Assembly: GCF_030708455.1 (NCBI RefSeq)
Contig: NZ_JAUYWF010000001.1
Coordinates: forward strand, 1 to 64,000
Source: Halomonas sp. SSL-5
Lineage (GTDB): Bacteria > Pseudomonadota > Gammaproteobacteria > Pseudomonadales > Halomonadaceae
Length of the DNA: 64,000 bases
Reading direction: 5' to 3'
Positions within the stretch are counted from its first letter, which is position 1. Every line of letters starts with the position of its first letter. This document shows positions 40,567-50,060 of the stretch, in pieces. The notes below the pieces were generated by a model. That model ran no database searches. It had not been told where the DNA came from and saw nothing but the letters and a program-made list of their open reading frames with translations. The position numbers and the translations under genes are program-made.

Positions 40567-42117
40567 ATGAGCACTACACAGCGCATTCTTCCCAAGGGCG
40601 TGTCCGAGGCAGATTTCGACGCGGCCCTCGCCCGTTTCCGCGAGATCCTCGGGGCCGATAGCGTCCTGACCGAGAGCGACCAGCTGGCGGCCTACAGCAA
40701 GATCATGATGGCCGGCGATGACGCGGACTACATCCCCTCCGCGGCCCTGCTGCCTACTACTACCGAGCATGTGCAGGAGATCGTGCGCACCTGCAACCAG
40801 TACAAGGTGCCGATCTGGACCATCTCCACCGGCAAGAACCTGGGCTATGGTTCCGCCGCCCCCGGCGAGACCGGCCAGGTGATGCTCGACATGCACCGCA
40901 TGAACCAGATTCTCGATGTGGACCCGGAGGTGTGCACGGCGCTGCTCGAGCCCGGGGTGACCTACCAGCAGCTCTACGACTACATCAAGGAGAACGACCT
41001 CAAGCTGTGGTTGGATCCGCCGGCCCCCTCGGCCATTGCCGGACCGGTGGGCAATACCCTGGACCGTGGCGTGGGCTATACCCCCTATGGCGAGCACTTC
41101 ATGTTCCAGTGCGGCATGGAGGTGGTGCTGGCCAATGGCGAGGTGATTCGTACCGGCATGGGGGGCATCGAGAACTCCAGCTCCTGGCAGGTCTTCAAGT
41201 GGGGCTACGGTCCCTATATCGACGGCCTCTTCACCCAGTCCAACTTCGGCATCGTCACCAAGATGGGGCTGTGGTTGATGCCGGAGCCGCCGGCCTATCG
41301 TCCCTTCATCATCCAGTACCAGGACCCCGAGGACATCGAGGAGATCGTCGATGTGCTGCGGCCGCTGCGTATCGCCCAGATCATCCCCAATGCCGTGGTG
41401 ATCGTGCACACCCTCTGGGATGCCGGCACCCACGTGGTGCGCAAGGACTACTACGACGGCAAGGAGTCCATTCCCCGCGAGGCCATCGAGCGCATCAAGG
41501 CCGATGAAGGTATCGGCGAGTGGAACGTCTATGCGGCCCTCTACGGCACCCCGGAGCAGATCGAGGTCAACTGGAACATCATCGAGCAGGCCTTCGGCGC
41601 CAGCGGCAAGGCCAAGATCATGTACGGCGAGGAGGCCGAGCAGCGCGGCGGCGGCTTCGAGTATCGCTCGGCGCTGATGAAGGGTGACATGAACCTTCAG
41701 GAGTTCGGCCTCTACAACTGGCGTGGGGGCGGTGGCTCCATGTGGTTCGCCCCGGTCTCCCAGGCCAAGGGCAGCGAGACCAAGGACCAGACCGAGCTGG
41801 CCCAGCAGATCCTCGGCAAGTACGGCTTCGACTATGTCGCCGAGTACATCGTCGGCTGGCGCGACATGCACCACGTCATCGACCTGCTCTACAACCGCCA
41901 GGACCCGGAAGAGACGAAGCGCGCCCACGACTGCTTCGCCGAGCTGATCGACGAGTTCGCCAAGCGCGGCTATGGCCTCTACCGCACCAACACCGAGTTC
42001 ATGGAGCAGGTCGCCGGCACCTTCGGCGAACCGCTGCGCGAGGTGCACAAGACGCTGAAGAATGCCCTGGATCCCAACGGCATCCTGTCGCCCGGCAAGT
42101 CCGGCATCCGCTCCTGA
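40567..42117 (+). CDS. pchF: 4-cresol dehydrogenase (hydroxylating) flavoprotein subunit
   Basis: A 516-residue FAD enzyme of the vanillyl-alcohol-oxidase family. It closely follows PchF in IPIWTIS-like, GRNFGYGSAAP-like and PSAIAGPVGNT segments (here PIWTISTGKNLGYGSAAP) and keeps Tyr383 in EFGLYNWRGGGGSMW, the residue that carries covalent FAD in PchF. It oxidises p-cresol to 4-hydroxybenzyl alcohol and on to 4-hydroxybenzaldehyde with water as oxygen source. It has no signal peptide of its own, as in Pseudomonas. Confidence 0.94.
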   Translation: MSTTQRILPKGVSEADFDAALARFREILGADSVLTESDQLAAYSKIMMAGDDADYIPSAALLPTTTEHVQEIVRTCNQYKVPIWTISTGKNLGYGSAAPGETGQVMLDMHRMNQILDVDPEVCTALLEPGVTYQQLYDYIKENDLKLWLDPPAPSAIAGPVGNTLDRGVGYTPYGEHFMFQCGMEVVLANGEVIRTGMGGIENSSSWQVFKWGYGPYIDGLFTQSNFGIVTKMGLWLMPEPPAYRPFIIQYQDPEDIEEIVDVLRPLRIAQIIPNAVVIVHTLWDAGTHVVRKDYYDGKESIPREAIERIKADEGIGEWNVYAALYGTPEQIEVNWNIIEQAFGASGKAKIMYGEEAEQRGGGFEYRSALMKGDMNLQEFGLYNWRGGGGSMWFAPVSQAKGSETKDQTELAQQILGKYGFDYVAEYIVGWRDMHHVIDLLYNRQDPEETKRAHDCFAELIDEFAKRGYGLYRTNTEFMEQVAGTFGEPLREVHKTLKNALDPNGILSPGKSGIRS

Positions 42118-42217
42118 CGGCTGCACGATGGCAGACAGCGGGCCGCGCCGCTCCGGTGCGGCCTCTACAGAACAATGCGCAGCCTACAGGCTGCATGAAT
42201 GCAGATGAGTAACCGCC

Positions 42218-43198
42218 ATGTCCCTTGCCCTTAAGCCCCTGGCATCACTGGCTCTGATCGGTCTGTTGACTGCCCAGTCCTTGCAGGCGGCAGAGCCGAC
42301 AGAACCGACCAGCACAGATCGGGAAAGCAGCAACACCACCGTGGTGATGCTGGGCACCGGTACACCAATTCTTAAGCACGATAGGGCAGGTCAGGCCATC
42401 CTGGTGGTGGTCGACAAGGAGATGTACCTGTTCGATGCCGGTCCCGGCTTCGTCAAACACTTCGATGCGCTGTCCGGCAAGGACTTCATGCCGGAAGACA
42501 TCTACTTCAGTAATGACTCCGTCTATGGCGAGATGAACAAGGTATTCATCACGCACCTCGACTCCGACCACGTGCTCGGCCTGCCCGAGCTGATGCTCCG
42601 GCCCTGGATCATGGGACGCAGCGAACCGCTGAAGGTGGTCGGCCCCCGGGGTACCGAGGCGATGACGACCAATATCCTGGAGGCCTATGTCGACGACCTC
42701 GACCATCGCCTGTATGGCACCCAGCCGGCCAACCCGGATGGCTTCAAGGTCTCGGTGTCCGAGATCGACGATACCCAGGTGGTGCACCGGGACGACAAGG
42801 TGACCATCACCGCCTTCAAGGTGCCGCATGGCAGCTGGGAGGAGGGCATGGCGTTCGGCTACCGGGTGGAAACGCCGGAGAAGACGGTCGTGATCAGCGG
42901 TGATACTCGTTACGACGAGTCTCTCTACGAGCACTTCCGGGGCGCCGATATCCTCATTCATGAGGTGATGAGCGAGGTTGGCGTGAGCCAGCAGACCCAG
43001 GACTGGCAGGATTATATGTACCACGCCCATACCAGTACCCAGCAGCTGGCGGAAATCGGCCGGGAGATCGAGCCGGAGCTGCTGGTGATGACCCATCCAC
43101 TGTTCATTGGTCAGAGCGACGAGCAGCTACGTGACGAGATGGCCGGCTATTACGACGGCAACTTCGTGTTGGCGAGTGACCTAGACATCTACGAATGA
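42218..43198 (+). CDS. Exported metallo-beta-lactamase-fold protein with altered metal motif
   Basis: A 326-residue protein with a signal peptide (residues 1-24, LQAAEP) and an MBL fold of the arylsulfatase/RNase Z type: VVMLGTGTP, LFDAGPG, THLDSDHVLGL, HGSWEEGMAFGYRVE, VVISGDTRY, LIHEVMSE and MTHPLF. The first metal motif reads HxDxDH instead of HxHxDH. It sits between pchF and the aldehyde dehydrogenase, where p-cresol clusters have no such gene that I know of. A hydrolase for an aryl ester or lactone is possible. Only a weak ribosome site precedes the ATG. Confidence 0.8.
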   Translation: MSLALKPLASLALIGLLTAQSLQAAEPTEPTSTDRESSNTTVVMLGTGTPILKHDRAGQAILVVVDKEMYLFDAGPGFVKHFDALSGKDFMPEDIYFSNDSVYGEMNKVFITHLDSDHVLGLPELMLRPWIMGRSEPLKVVGPRGTEAMTTNILEAYVDDLDHRLYGTQPANPDGFKVSVSEIDDTQVVHRDDKVTITAFKVPHGSWEEGMAFGYRVETPEKTVVISGDTRYDESLYEHFRGADILIHEVMSEVGVSQQTQDWQDYMYHAHTSTQQLAEIGREIEPELLVMTHPLFIGQSDEQLRDEMAGYYDGNFVLASDLDIYE

Positions 43199-43270
43199 TG
43201 TCCCGATCCGATTCGAGAATGTCGCGATGAGCGACCTGCCTCATCGCTGATTTTCAGGAGGAACATAGAG

Positions 43271-44737
43271 ATGACTAAGCGTTATACCGACTTCCATCTG
43301 CAGCCCATCGCCGGCGAGTGGCGCGAGGGGTCGAGCGAGCGCCGCACCCGCGTGACCAACCCCTATGATGGCAGCGAGCTGCTCGATATCCGCCTGGCGG
43401 ATAGCCACGACCTGGATGCCGCCTTCCTGGCGGCCGAGAAGGCCCAGGCCGAGTGGGCGGCGATCCCGCCGGCCGAGCGCAGCGCCGTGCTGCAGCGGGC
43501 GGTTGAGATCTTCGATGCCCGCAAGGAGGAGATCATCGACTGGCTGATCCGCGAGTCGGGCAGTACCCGCCTCAAGGCTAATGTCGAGTGGGGCGCGGCC
43601 CGCGGCATCACCCTGGAGGCCGCCAGCATGCCGGGGAGAGTGCACGGCATGACGCTCGCTTCCAACGTGCCGGGCAAGGAGAACCGCGTCTATCGCAAGC
43701 CGCTGGGCGTGGTGGGGGTGATCAGCCCCTGGAACTTCCCGCTGCACCTTTCCCAGCGCTCCGTCGCTCCGGCGCTGGCGCTGGGCAACGCCGTGGTGAT
43801 CAAGCCGGCCAGCGACACCCCGGTCACCGGCGGCCTGCTGCTGGCGAAGGTCTTCGAGGAGGCCGGCCTGCCTAGTGGGCTGCTCAGCGTGGTGGTGGGC
43901 GCCGGCAGCGAGATCGGCGACGCCTTCGTCGAGCATCGCGTGCCTCGCATGATCTCCTTCACCGGCTCGACCCCGGTGGGACGGCGTATCGGCGCCATCT
44001 GCAGCGGCGGCGAGCATATCAAGAAGGTGGCGCTGGAGCTGGGTGGCAACAGCCCCTTCGTGGTGCTGGATGACGCCGACCTCGACCAGGCCGTCAATGC
44101 CGCGGCGATGGGCAAGTTCCTGCACCAGGGCCAGATCTGCATGGCGGTGAACCGCATCATCGTCGATGCCTCGCGCTACGACGAGTTCGCCGAGCGCTTC
44201 GTGGCGAAGGTCAAGGGGCTTGCGGTGGGTGACCCCGACGACATGGCCACCGTAGTGGGCCCGGTCATCAACGCCAAGCAGCGTGAGGGGCTCGAGGTGA
44301 AGATCGCCACCGCCAAGCAGGAGGGCGCGACCGTGCTGCTCGATGGCGAGATCGACGGCCAACTGGTGCCGCCCCATGTGTTCGGCGATGTGACTCCCGA
44401 CATGGAGATCAGCCGCGAGGAGATCTTCGGCCCGCTGGTGGGCATCCAGAAGGCCCGCGATGAGGCGCATGCCCTGGAACTGGCCAACGGCACCGAGTAT
44501 GGCCTCTCCAGCGCCGTGTTCAGCGGTGACCTGGCGCGAGGCGCTCGCTTCGCCCAGGCCATCAAGGCCGGCATGACCCATGTGAACGACATGCCGGTCA
44601 ACGACGAGGCCCACGTGCCCTTCGGCGGCGAGAAGAACTCCGGCCTGGGGCGCTTCAATGGCGACTGGGCGATCGAGGAGTTCACCACCGACCACTGGAT
44701 CAGCGTGCAGCACACGCCCCGTGGCTACCCCTTCTAA
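43271..44737 (+). CDS. Aromatic aldehyde dehydrogenase (4-hydroxybenzaldehyde/vanillin type)
   Basis: A 488-residue aldehyde dehydrogenase with the cofactor region [19 protein letters not shown], the general base Glu in LELGGNSPF and the catalytic Cys in GQICMAVN. The pattern resembles vanillin and benzaldehyde dehydrogenases. After PchF, oxidation of 4-hydroxybenzaldehyde to 4-hydroxybenzoate (the PchA role) is expected, feeding PobA. CAGGAGGAA precedes the ATG, and a hairpin follows the gene. Confidence 0.9.
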   Translation: MTKRYTDFHLQPIAGEWREGSSERRTRVTNPYDGSELLDIRLADSHDLDAAFLAAEKAQAEWAAIPPAERSAVLQRAVEIFDARKEEIIDWLIRESGSTRLKANVEWGAARGITLEAASMPGRVHGMTLASNVPGKENRVYRKPLGVVGVISPWNFPLHLSQRSVAPALALGNAVVIKPASDTPVTGGLLLAKVFEEAGLPSGLLSVVVGAGSEIGDAFVEHRVPRMISFTGSTPVGRRIGAICSGGEHIKKVALELGGNSPFVVLDDADLDQAVNAAAMGKFLHQGQICMAVNRIIVDASRYDEFAERFVAKVKGLAVGDPDDMATVVGPVINAKQREGLEVKIATAKQEGATVLLDGEIDGQLVPPHVFGDVTPDMEISREEIFGPLVGIQKARDEAHALELANGTEYGLSSAVFSGDLARGARFAQAIKAGMTHVNDMPVNDEAHVPFGGEKNSGLGRFNGDWAIEEFTTDHWISVQHTPRGYPF

Positions 44738-44747
44738 GCACGACCGC

Positions 44748-44782
44748 CGCCCTGCCACCCTTACCGGATGGGTGGCAGGGCG
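44748..44782 (+). terminator. Hairpin after the aldehyde dehydrogenase gene
   Basis: A perfect 13-bp stem CGCCCTGCCACCC / GGGTGGCAGGGCG with a nine-base loop, without a T tract. It may reduce read-through into the channel gene. Confidence 0.65.
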
Positions 44783-44818
44783 CGACAACATCAGTGACAA
44801 CAACAGAGACAACTCACA

Positions 44819-45745
44819 ATGACCTTCAATCCTGAACTCAGGAATCACGGCATCTGGCTGGCGCTCCTGCTGGGTGCCGGCCTGGCCGCCACCCCGGCAC
44901 TCGCCGTCAACGGCCACTATGTGCCGGGCATCGAGGGGCTGAGCGCCGCCGCCGCACCGCCCGAGGGCCTCTACTACCGCGCCTACCTAATGCGCTACGA
45001 CATCGACAGCTTCCGTGATGCCAAGGGTGATGCTGCGCCCGGCAGCAACACCGGCTCGGTCAACGCCCTGGCCCATCGTTTCATCTGGATGACCGGCAAG
45101 ACGTTCCTCGGGGCCGACTATGGTGTCGAGGCCATCATCCCGATGCTCGATGTCGAGCTCGACCTCGATGTCGCCGGCCAGAGCTTCGACGACTACGGCC
45201 TCGGCGATGTGTTCGTGGGCCCGGTGATCCTGGGCTGGCACGGCGAGCAGTGGGACGCCACCTTCGCCGCCGGCCACTGGTTCGATACCGCCGACTTCGA
45301 TGCCGACAACCTGGCCTCGGTGGGCAAGGGCTATGGCTCCACCATGCTGACCCTGGGGGGCATGTGGCACCTCGATGCCGACAAGACCTGGAACGTCTCG
45401 GCGCTGTCGCGCTACGAGATCAAGACCGAGCAGGACGACACCGGCATCACGCCGGGGGACAGCTGGCTGGTGGAGTGGGGCCTCGGCCATCGCCTGCAAA
45501 ACGGCCTGGAGCTCGGTCTGGTGGGCTACGATGCCTGGCAGCTCGAGGCCGATGACGGCGCGGCGACCGGCGCCAAGGCCGAGCGTCACGCCATCGGTGC
45601 CGAGGCGGGCTACCTCTGGCCCATGGCCGGGGTGATGCTCAAGGGCGCCGTCTACCACGAGTACGATGCCGAAGGCGGTGCGCTGAAGAAGGGCCTCGAG
45701 AGCGAGGGCGACGCCATCCGCCTGCAGTTGACCAAATTTCTGTGA
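44819..45745 (+). CDS. Outer-membrane channel of the phenol-degradation MetA/SphA type
   Basis: A 308-residue protein with a signal peptide (ending about residue 29, ALA-VN) and a beta-rich body of alternating polar and aromatic residues ending in KFL. It begins GHYVPGIEGLSAAAAPPEGLY-like, a hallmark of the Phenol_MetA_deg family found in aromatic catabolic operons. It is likely to help aromatic substrates cross the outer membrane. Confidence 0.85.
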   Translation: MTFNPELRNHGIWLALLLGAGLAATPALAVNGHYVPGIEGLSAAAAPPEGLYYRAYLMRYDIDSFRDAKGDAAPGSNTGSVNALAHRFIWMTGKTFLGADYGVEAIIPMLDVELDLDVAGQSFDDYGLGDVFVGPVILGWHGEQWDATFAAGHWFDTADFDADNLASVGKGYGSTMLTLGGMWHLDADKTWNVSALSRYEIKTEQDDTGITPGDSWLVEWGLGHRLQNGLELGLVGYDAWQLEADDGAATGAKAERHAIGAEAGYLWPMAGVMLKGAVYHEYDAEGGALKKGLESEGDAIRLQLTKFL

Positions 45746-45749
45746 GCCT

Positions 45750-45827
45750 ACCCCGGCCGCCAACGGGTGGCGGTCGGGGTCATCACCGGAGCGCTACCGA
45801 CCCCGCTCGACCTTCGGCCGAGCGGGG
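45750..45827 (+). terminator. Two tandem hairpins after the channel gene
   Basis: An interrupted stem (ACCCCG / CGGGGT flanking further pairs, 45750-45780) is followed by a perfect 9-bp stem CCCCGCTCG / CGAGCGGGG (45801-45827) and then ACTTCT. They lie between the channel and alcohol dehydrogenase genes. Confidence 0.55.
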
Positions 45828-45863
45828 ACTTCTATGAAGGGCAGTCGATAAAGGAGAGTACCC

Positions 45864-46955
45864 ATGCAGATTCAAGCGGCCGTGACCCTGGCGCAGGGCA
45901 GCGATTTCGAGTGGCAGGCGGTCGAGCTGGCCGACCCCGCCCTGGGCGAGATCCGCGTGCGCATCGTGGCTACCGGGGTGTGCCACACCGATGCCGTGGC
46001 CCGGGACCTGGGCATTGCACCCTTTCCCATCGTGCTGGGCCACGAGGGCGCCGGGGTGGTGGAGGCCCTCGGCGAGGGGGTGAGCGGTCTCGAGGTGGGC
46101 GACCACGTGGTGCTGTCGTTTGCCCACTGCGGCGGCTGCGGCCATTGCCTGACCGGCCATCCTACCGTCTGCGATACCTTCAACGAGCTCAACTTCGGCG
46201 GCGCCATGGATGACGGCGGCCACCGCCTGGCCCGTGGCGACGAGTCACTGGCGACCTTCTTCGGCCAGTCATCGTTCGCCAGTCACGCCGTGGTCAGCGC
46301 CCGCAATGCGGTGAAGGTGGACCCCGAGGTGGAGCTGGCGCTGCTCGGCCCGCTGGGCTGTGGCATCCAGACCGGGGCCGGTACCGTGCTCAACCGCCTC
46401 AAGCCCGAGTTCGGGTCGAGCCTGGTGGTCTATGGCTGTGGCGCCGTGGGCCTCTCCGCCATCATGGCGGCGCGCATCGCCGGCTGCCACCAGATCATCG
46501 CGGTGGACGTCCACGGCAGCCGCCTCGAGCTGGCACTGGAGCTGGGCGCGACCCATACGATCAACGGCCAGCGCGAGGACACCGTCGAGCGGGTGCGCGA
46601 GATCACCGGCGGCGGCAGCCATTACGCGGTGGAAACCACCGGGGTGCCGGCGGTGGTGCGCCAGTCGCTGAACGCGTTGCGCCCGCTGGGCGTGTCGGCG
46701 ATCGTCGGCGTGACCCCCGAGGTGACCCTGGACGTGCACCATGACTTGATGGCCGAGGGCAAGTCGATGATCGGGGTGATCGAGGGTGATTCCGTGCCGC
46801 GGGTGTTCATCCCGCAGCTGGTGGCCTACTACAAGGCGGGGCGCTTCCCCTTCGACCGGCTGGTCAAGTTCTATGCGCCGGAGCAGATCAACGAGGCCTT
46901 CGAGGACTCGAAGAACGGCACAACCGTCAAGCCGGTGCTGAAGATCGCCGACTGA
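45864..46955 (+). CDS. Zinc-dependent aryl-alcohol dehydrogenase (XylB-like)
   Basis: A 363-residue medium-chain dehydrogenase with catalytic zinc ligands (Cys in GVCHTDAV, His in GHEGAGVVE), the four-cysteine structural zinc site CGGCGHC...C and the nucleotide fold GCGAVGLSA. The pattern resembles benzyl alcohol dehydrogenase (XylB/AreB). It could oxidise 4-hydroxybenzyl alcohol or other benzyl alcohols to aldehydes for the aldehyde dehydrogenase upstream. AAGGAGAG precedes the ATG. Confidence 0.9.
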   Translation: MQIQAAVTLAQGSDFEWQAVELADPALGEIRVRIVATGVCHTDAVARDLGIAPFPIVLGHEGAGVVEALGEGVSGLEVGDHVVLSFAHCGGCGHCLTGHPTVCDTFNELNFGGAMDDGGHRLARGDESLATFFGQSSFASHAVVSARNAVKVDPEVELALLGPLGCGIQTGAGTVLNRLKPEFGSSLVVYGCGAVGLSAIMAARIAGCHQIIAVDVHGSRLELALELGATHTINGQREDTVERVREITGGGSHYAVETTGVPAVVRQSLNALRPLGVSAIVGVTPEVTLDVHHDLMAEGKSMIGVIEGDSVPRVFIPQLVAYYKAGRFPFDRLVKFYAPEQINEAFEDSKNGTTVKPVLKIAD

Positions 46956-46976
46956 TCCTGGGCTTGGGCCGTCACG

Positions 46977-47010
46977 GGGGGCATCTGCCGGGGCAGCTGC
47001 CCCCTTCTTC
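46977..47010. terminator. Terminator between the alcohol dehydrogenase and nahR-like genes
   Basis: GGGGGCATCTGCC pairs with GGCAGCTGCCCCC with one mismatch, followed by TTCTTCTATT. It serves the plus-strand operon and overlaps the end region of the convergent LysR gene. Confidence 0.75.
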
Positions 47011-47915
47011 TATTCGGAGAACATCGCGAAGAGCAGGCCGCGCAGCCAGCGGTTGCCGGTGTCGCGGTGGTAGCGTCGGTGCCAGAAGAGGTTGATGGGG
47101 ATCTCGGGGAAGGGCAGGGGGTGTTCCTGCACCGCCAGCCCGAAGCGCTCCCGGGTCGCCTCGGCGAACTTGTCGGTCACCGTGACCACCAGGTCGCTCT
47201 CGCTGATGATATAGGGCACGGCGGCGAAGTGGGGCAGCTGCAGACGGACCGGGCGCTCGATGCCGGCCCGGGCGAGCTGCTCCTCGACGATGCCGTGCCC
47301 GGTGCCCTTCGCCACCACCACCGCGTGGGTGGCGGCCCGGAAATCGCTCATGTCGAAGTCGCCCCCTGCCAGGGGGTGGTCCCTGCGCATCAGGCAGACA
47401 TAGCGCTGCACGAAGAGCCCCTGCTGGTAGAAGCCGGCGCCCAGCTGGGGGATCAGGCCGACGGCCAGGTCGATCCGCCCCTCCTCCATCTCCCGTTTCA
47501 GGTCCTCCTGATGGCTGCGCACCGTGCTGAGCCGGATGCCTGGGGCCTCTCTGGCGAGGTGTTCCAGCAGCCGCGGCAGGAAGACCATCTCGCCGATATC
47601 GGTCATGGCCAGCTGGAAGGTTCGCTCGCTGCTGACCGGCGCGAAGTCATCGCCCAGGTTGAGGGTGTCATGCAACCGGGCCAGCGCCTCGGCGATGCCG
47701 GGGTGAAGCTGGTCCGCCCGCGGCGTCGGCGAAAGCCCCCTGGAGGTGCGTTCGAAGAGCTCATCACCGAGCAGCTTGCGCAGGCGCTTGAGGGCGTGGC
47801 TGACGGCGGGCTGGGTCACCCCGAGCCGCTCGGCCACCCGCTGGGTGCTGCCCTCCCGGTAGAGCAGGTCGAAGACCACCAGCAGGTTCACGTCGATATC
47901 CGCCAGCCGCAACAT
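47010..47915 (-). CDS. nahR: LysR-type regulator, NahR-like
   Basis: A 301-residue LysR regulator close in pattern to NahR: DVNLLVVFDLL start, TQPAVSHALKRLR recognition helix, ERTFQLAMTDIGEMVFLPRLL, GTGHGIVEEQLARAGI and a C-terminal INLFWHRRYHRD. NahR binds salicylate and activates naphthalene and salicylate genes. It faces a NahG-like gene, which supports the call. Confidence 0.9.
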   Translation of the reverse strand: MLRLADIDVNLLVVFDLLYREGSTQRVAERLGVTQPAVSHALKRLRKLLGDELFERTSRGLSPTPRADQLHPGIAEALARLHDTLNLGDDFAPVSSERTFQLAMTDIGEMVFLPRLLEHLAREAPGIRLSTVRSHQEDLKREMEEGRIDLAVGLIPQLGAGFYQQGLFVQRYVCLMRRDHPLAGGDFDMSDFRAATHAVVVAKGTGHGIVEEQLARAGIERPVRLQLPHFAAVPYIISESDLVVTVTDKFAEATRERFGLAVQEHPLPFPEIPINLFWHRRYHRDTGNRWLRGLLFAMFSE

Positions 47916-47954
47916 GTCTCGTCTCGCCTAATTGACTGTATTCAAGATGATATT

Positions 47955-47981
47955 ACTTTCATTTATTTAAAGTATGAAAGT
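47955..47981. promoter_or_regulatory. LysR-type operator between nahR and nahG
   Basis: ACTTTCAT (47955-47962) and ATGAAAGT (47974-47981) form a perfect 8-bp inverted repeat with an 11-base centre, so a T-N11-A LysR box lies at its heart. It falls 40-66 bases from the nahR start and about 90-120 bases from the nahG start. The arms differ from the classical NahR ATTCA/TGAT box. Confidence 0.65.
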
Positions 47982-48072
47982 GGCTGCGTTGTGTGAATAC
48001 CGAAGGGACTCTAGCCTGCCTGTCATCACCCGATGCCATGACAAGAACCGCATCCCTGACGGAGAGCACCGC

Positions 48073-49392
48073 ATGTCCACTCACACTCCCGCGTCCCCCA
48101 CTGATTCTCGCCTGTCGATCGCCATCATCGGCGGCGGCATCGGTGGCGTGGCCTTCGCCGTGGCCCTGTCCCGCTTCCCCGACCTCGATGTGCAGCTCTT
48201 CGAGGCGGCACCGCAGTTCTCCGAGATCGGCGCCGGGGTCTCCTTCGGCCCCAACGCCGTGCGCGCCATCCAGCGGCTCGGCCTCGAGGACGCCTACCGT
48301 CGCATCGCCGACGCCTCGCCGGCGCCCTTCGAGGACGTCTGGTTCGAGTGGCGCCGTGGCAGCGACGACGGCTACCTGACCGCCAGCCTGGCGCCCGGCT
48401 GCGGGCAGTCCTCGGTGCATCGGGCGGACTTCCTGGACGCCATCGTCGCCAACCTGCCGGAGGGGATCGCGCATTTCGGCAAGCGCTGCGTCGAGGTCAC
48501 CCAGGAGGGGGAGGGCGCCACCGCCCACTTCGCCGACGGGACGTCCTTCACCGCCGATATCGTGATCGGCTTCGACGGCATCAAGTCGGCGGTACGCGCC
48601 AATGTGCTGCCCGCCGAGACCCATGGTGAGATCGCTCCCTTCTGGAGCGGTACCTACGCCTATCGCGGCATGATCCCCACCGCCCAGTTGGAAGAGGCCC
48701 TGGAGGGCAAGGGCGCCGACCGGCGCCTGGCCCTGGTGCCCCAGATGTATCTGGGCCAGGACCGCCATATCCTGACCTTCCCGGTCAAGCAGTCGGAGCT
48801 GATCAACGTGGTGGCCTTCATCACCGACCGCTCCACCGCCGAGCCGCAGCTGCCCGAGGGGGAGGAGTGGGTCCAGGCCGTCTCCCAGCAGGAGATGCTG
48901 GAGGTCTTTGCCGGCTGGGGGGCGGCGTCCCGAGCCATCCTCGAGTGCATCCCCGAGCCGACCCGCTGGGCGCTGCACGAGCTGCCCGAGCTGCCGCGCT
49001 ACCAACGCGGACGCGTGCTGCTGGTGGGCGACGCCGCCCATGCGCTGGTGCCCCACCAGGGCGCCGGGGCCGGCCAGGCGCTGGAGGACGCTTATGTGCT
49101 CGCCAGCCTGCTGGGCGATGAGGCCTGCCGGCGCGACAATGTCGAATCTGTGCTGGCGGCCTTCGAGGCGGTTCGTCATGGGCGCACCTGCAGGGTGCAG
49201 CGCACCTCCCACGAGGCGGGGAACGTCTACGAGTACGCCGGCGAAGGCATCGGCGACGACGAGGCGAAGCTGATCGAGAACCTCGAGACCCGCTTCGACT
49301 GGCTGTGGAACCACGATCCTCAGGATGACGTGGTGGCGGCTCGCCGGCTACTGGCCCGGGAGAACGTCGTGCCAGCGGCGGCTGTAGGCTGA
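48073..49392 (+). CDS. nahG: Salicylate 1-monooxygenase (FAD)
   Basis: A 439-residue group A flavin hydroxylase: GGGIGGVAFA (FAD), GFDGIKSAVR (the DG motif) and GDAAHALVPHQGAGAGQ (FAD ribityl). PFWSGTYAYRGMIP fits salicylate hydroxylases. It would convert salicylate to catechol and CO2, feeding catA. The open frame extends upstream through the operator region; the ATG at 48073 with GGAGAG is used. Related 3- or 6-hydroxybenzoate hydroxylases cannot be fully excluded. Confidence 0.9.
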   Translation: MSTHTPASPTDSRLSIAIIGGGIGGVAFAVALSRFPDLDVQLFEAAPQFSEIGAGVSFGPNAVRAIQRLGLEDAYRRIADASPAPFEDVWFEWRRGSDDGYLTASLAPGCGQSSVHRADFLDAIVANLPEGIAHFGKRCVEVTQEGEGATAHFADGTSFTADIVIGFDGIKSAVRANVLPAETHGEIAPFWSGTYAYRGMIPTAQLEEALEGKGADRRLALVPQMYLGQDRHILTFPVKQSELINVVAFITDRSTAEPQLPEGEEWVQAVSQQEMLEVFAGWGAASRAILECIPEPTRWALHELPELPRYQRGRVLLVGDAAHALVPHQGAGAGQALEDAYVLASLLGDEACRRDNVESVLAAFEAVRHGRTCRVQRTSHEAGNVYEYAGEGIGDDEAKLIENLETRFDWLWNHDPQDDVVAARRLLARENVVPAAAVG

Positions 49393-49421
49393 CGGCTGAC
49401 AGTGGGAGAGACCGAATCCAC

Positions 49422-49452
49422 AAGGCCCCGAGAGCACTGCTCTCGGGGCCTT
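49422..49452. terminator. Strong hairpin after nahG, probably bidirectional
   Basis: A perfect 14-bp stem AAGGCCCCGAGAGC / GCTCTCGGGGCCTT with an ACT loop between the convergent nahG and MarR genes. Confidence 0.8.
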
Positions 49453-49477
49453 GCCGATTGGGGGCTGGGGTGGCTGG

Positions 49478-49948
49478 TTAACCGGCGTTGCGTACCGGCA
49501 CCCGACTCAGGTGGTTGTTCTCGTCGGCGATGCGCTGCAGGAGCTGGCAGAGCTGCTCGCGCTCCGCCTCGTCGAGGGGGGCGAGGATCTCCTCCTGAAC
49601 CTCGGCGACGGCGGGATCGGCGGCGTGGCGCAGCTGCCGCCCGTCGTCGGTCAGGGTCACCAGCATCGAACGGCGGTCCTCGGGGTTGCGGCTGCGGGTC
49701 ACCAGGCCGCGCTCCTCCAGCTTGCGTACCACCACTGCCACGGTGTTGCGGTCCAGGGCGGTATGGCCGCCCAGGGTGATCTGGTCGATGGACCCATGCT
49801 CCTCCAGCGCACAGAGGATGATGTACTGCAGCTGGGTCAGGTTGTAGGCCTCGCACTTGCGCAGGAAGATCGCCACGCTGATCTGGTGGCAGCGCCTGAG
49901 CAGATTGCCGGGCAGGGAGTTGGCCCGGTAGAGGGGGGAGCCGGTCAT
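49478..49948 (-). CDS. MarR-family regulator, possibly MobR-like
   Basis: A 156-residue MarR protein with the winged helix (GGHTALDRNTVAVVVRKLEERGL) and the wing motif NPEDRRSMLVTLTDDG. MarR proteins near aromatic genes usually release DNA on binding a phenolic acid. It is downstream of an MFS gene and near a 3-hydroxybenzoate hydroxylase, an arrangement that recalls MobR control of mobA in Comamonas. Palindromes at 51335 and 51486 are possible targets. Confidence 0.85.
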   Translation of the reverse strand: MTGSPLYRANSLPGNLLRRCHQISVAIFLRKCEAYNLTQLQYIILCALEEHGSIDQITLGGHTALDRNTVAVVVRKLEERGLVTRSRNPEDRRSMLVTLTDDGRQLRHAADPAVAEVQEEILAPLDEAEREQLCQLLQRIADENNHLSRVPVRNAG

Positions 49949-50060
49949 GTCGTCTGTCGTCTCGTGAGGTGAAGGAAGCGTCGTGGCCGCGGCGTCCGCC
50001 CTACCTTAGCAGGAGCGACAGCCTCGGGCATCGTCGGCGGGTGGCAGGGACAGCGGGCTG

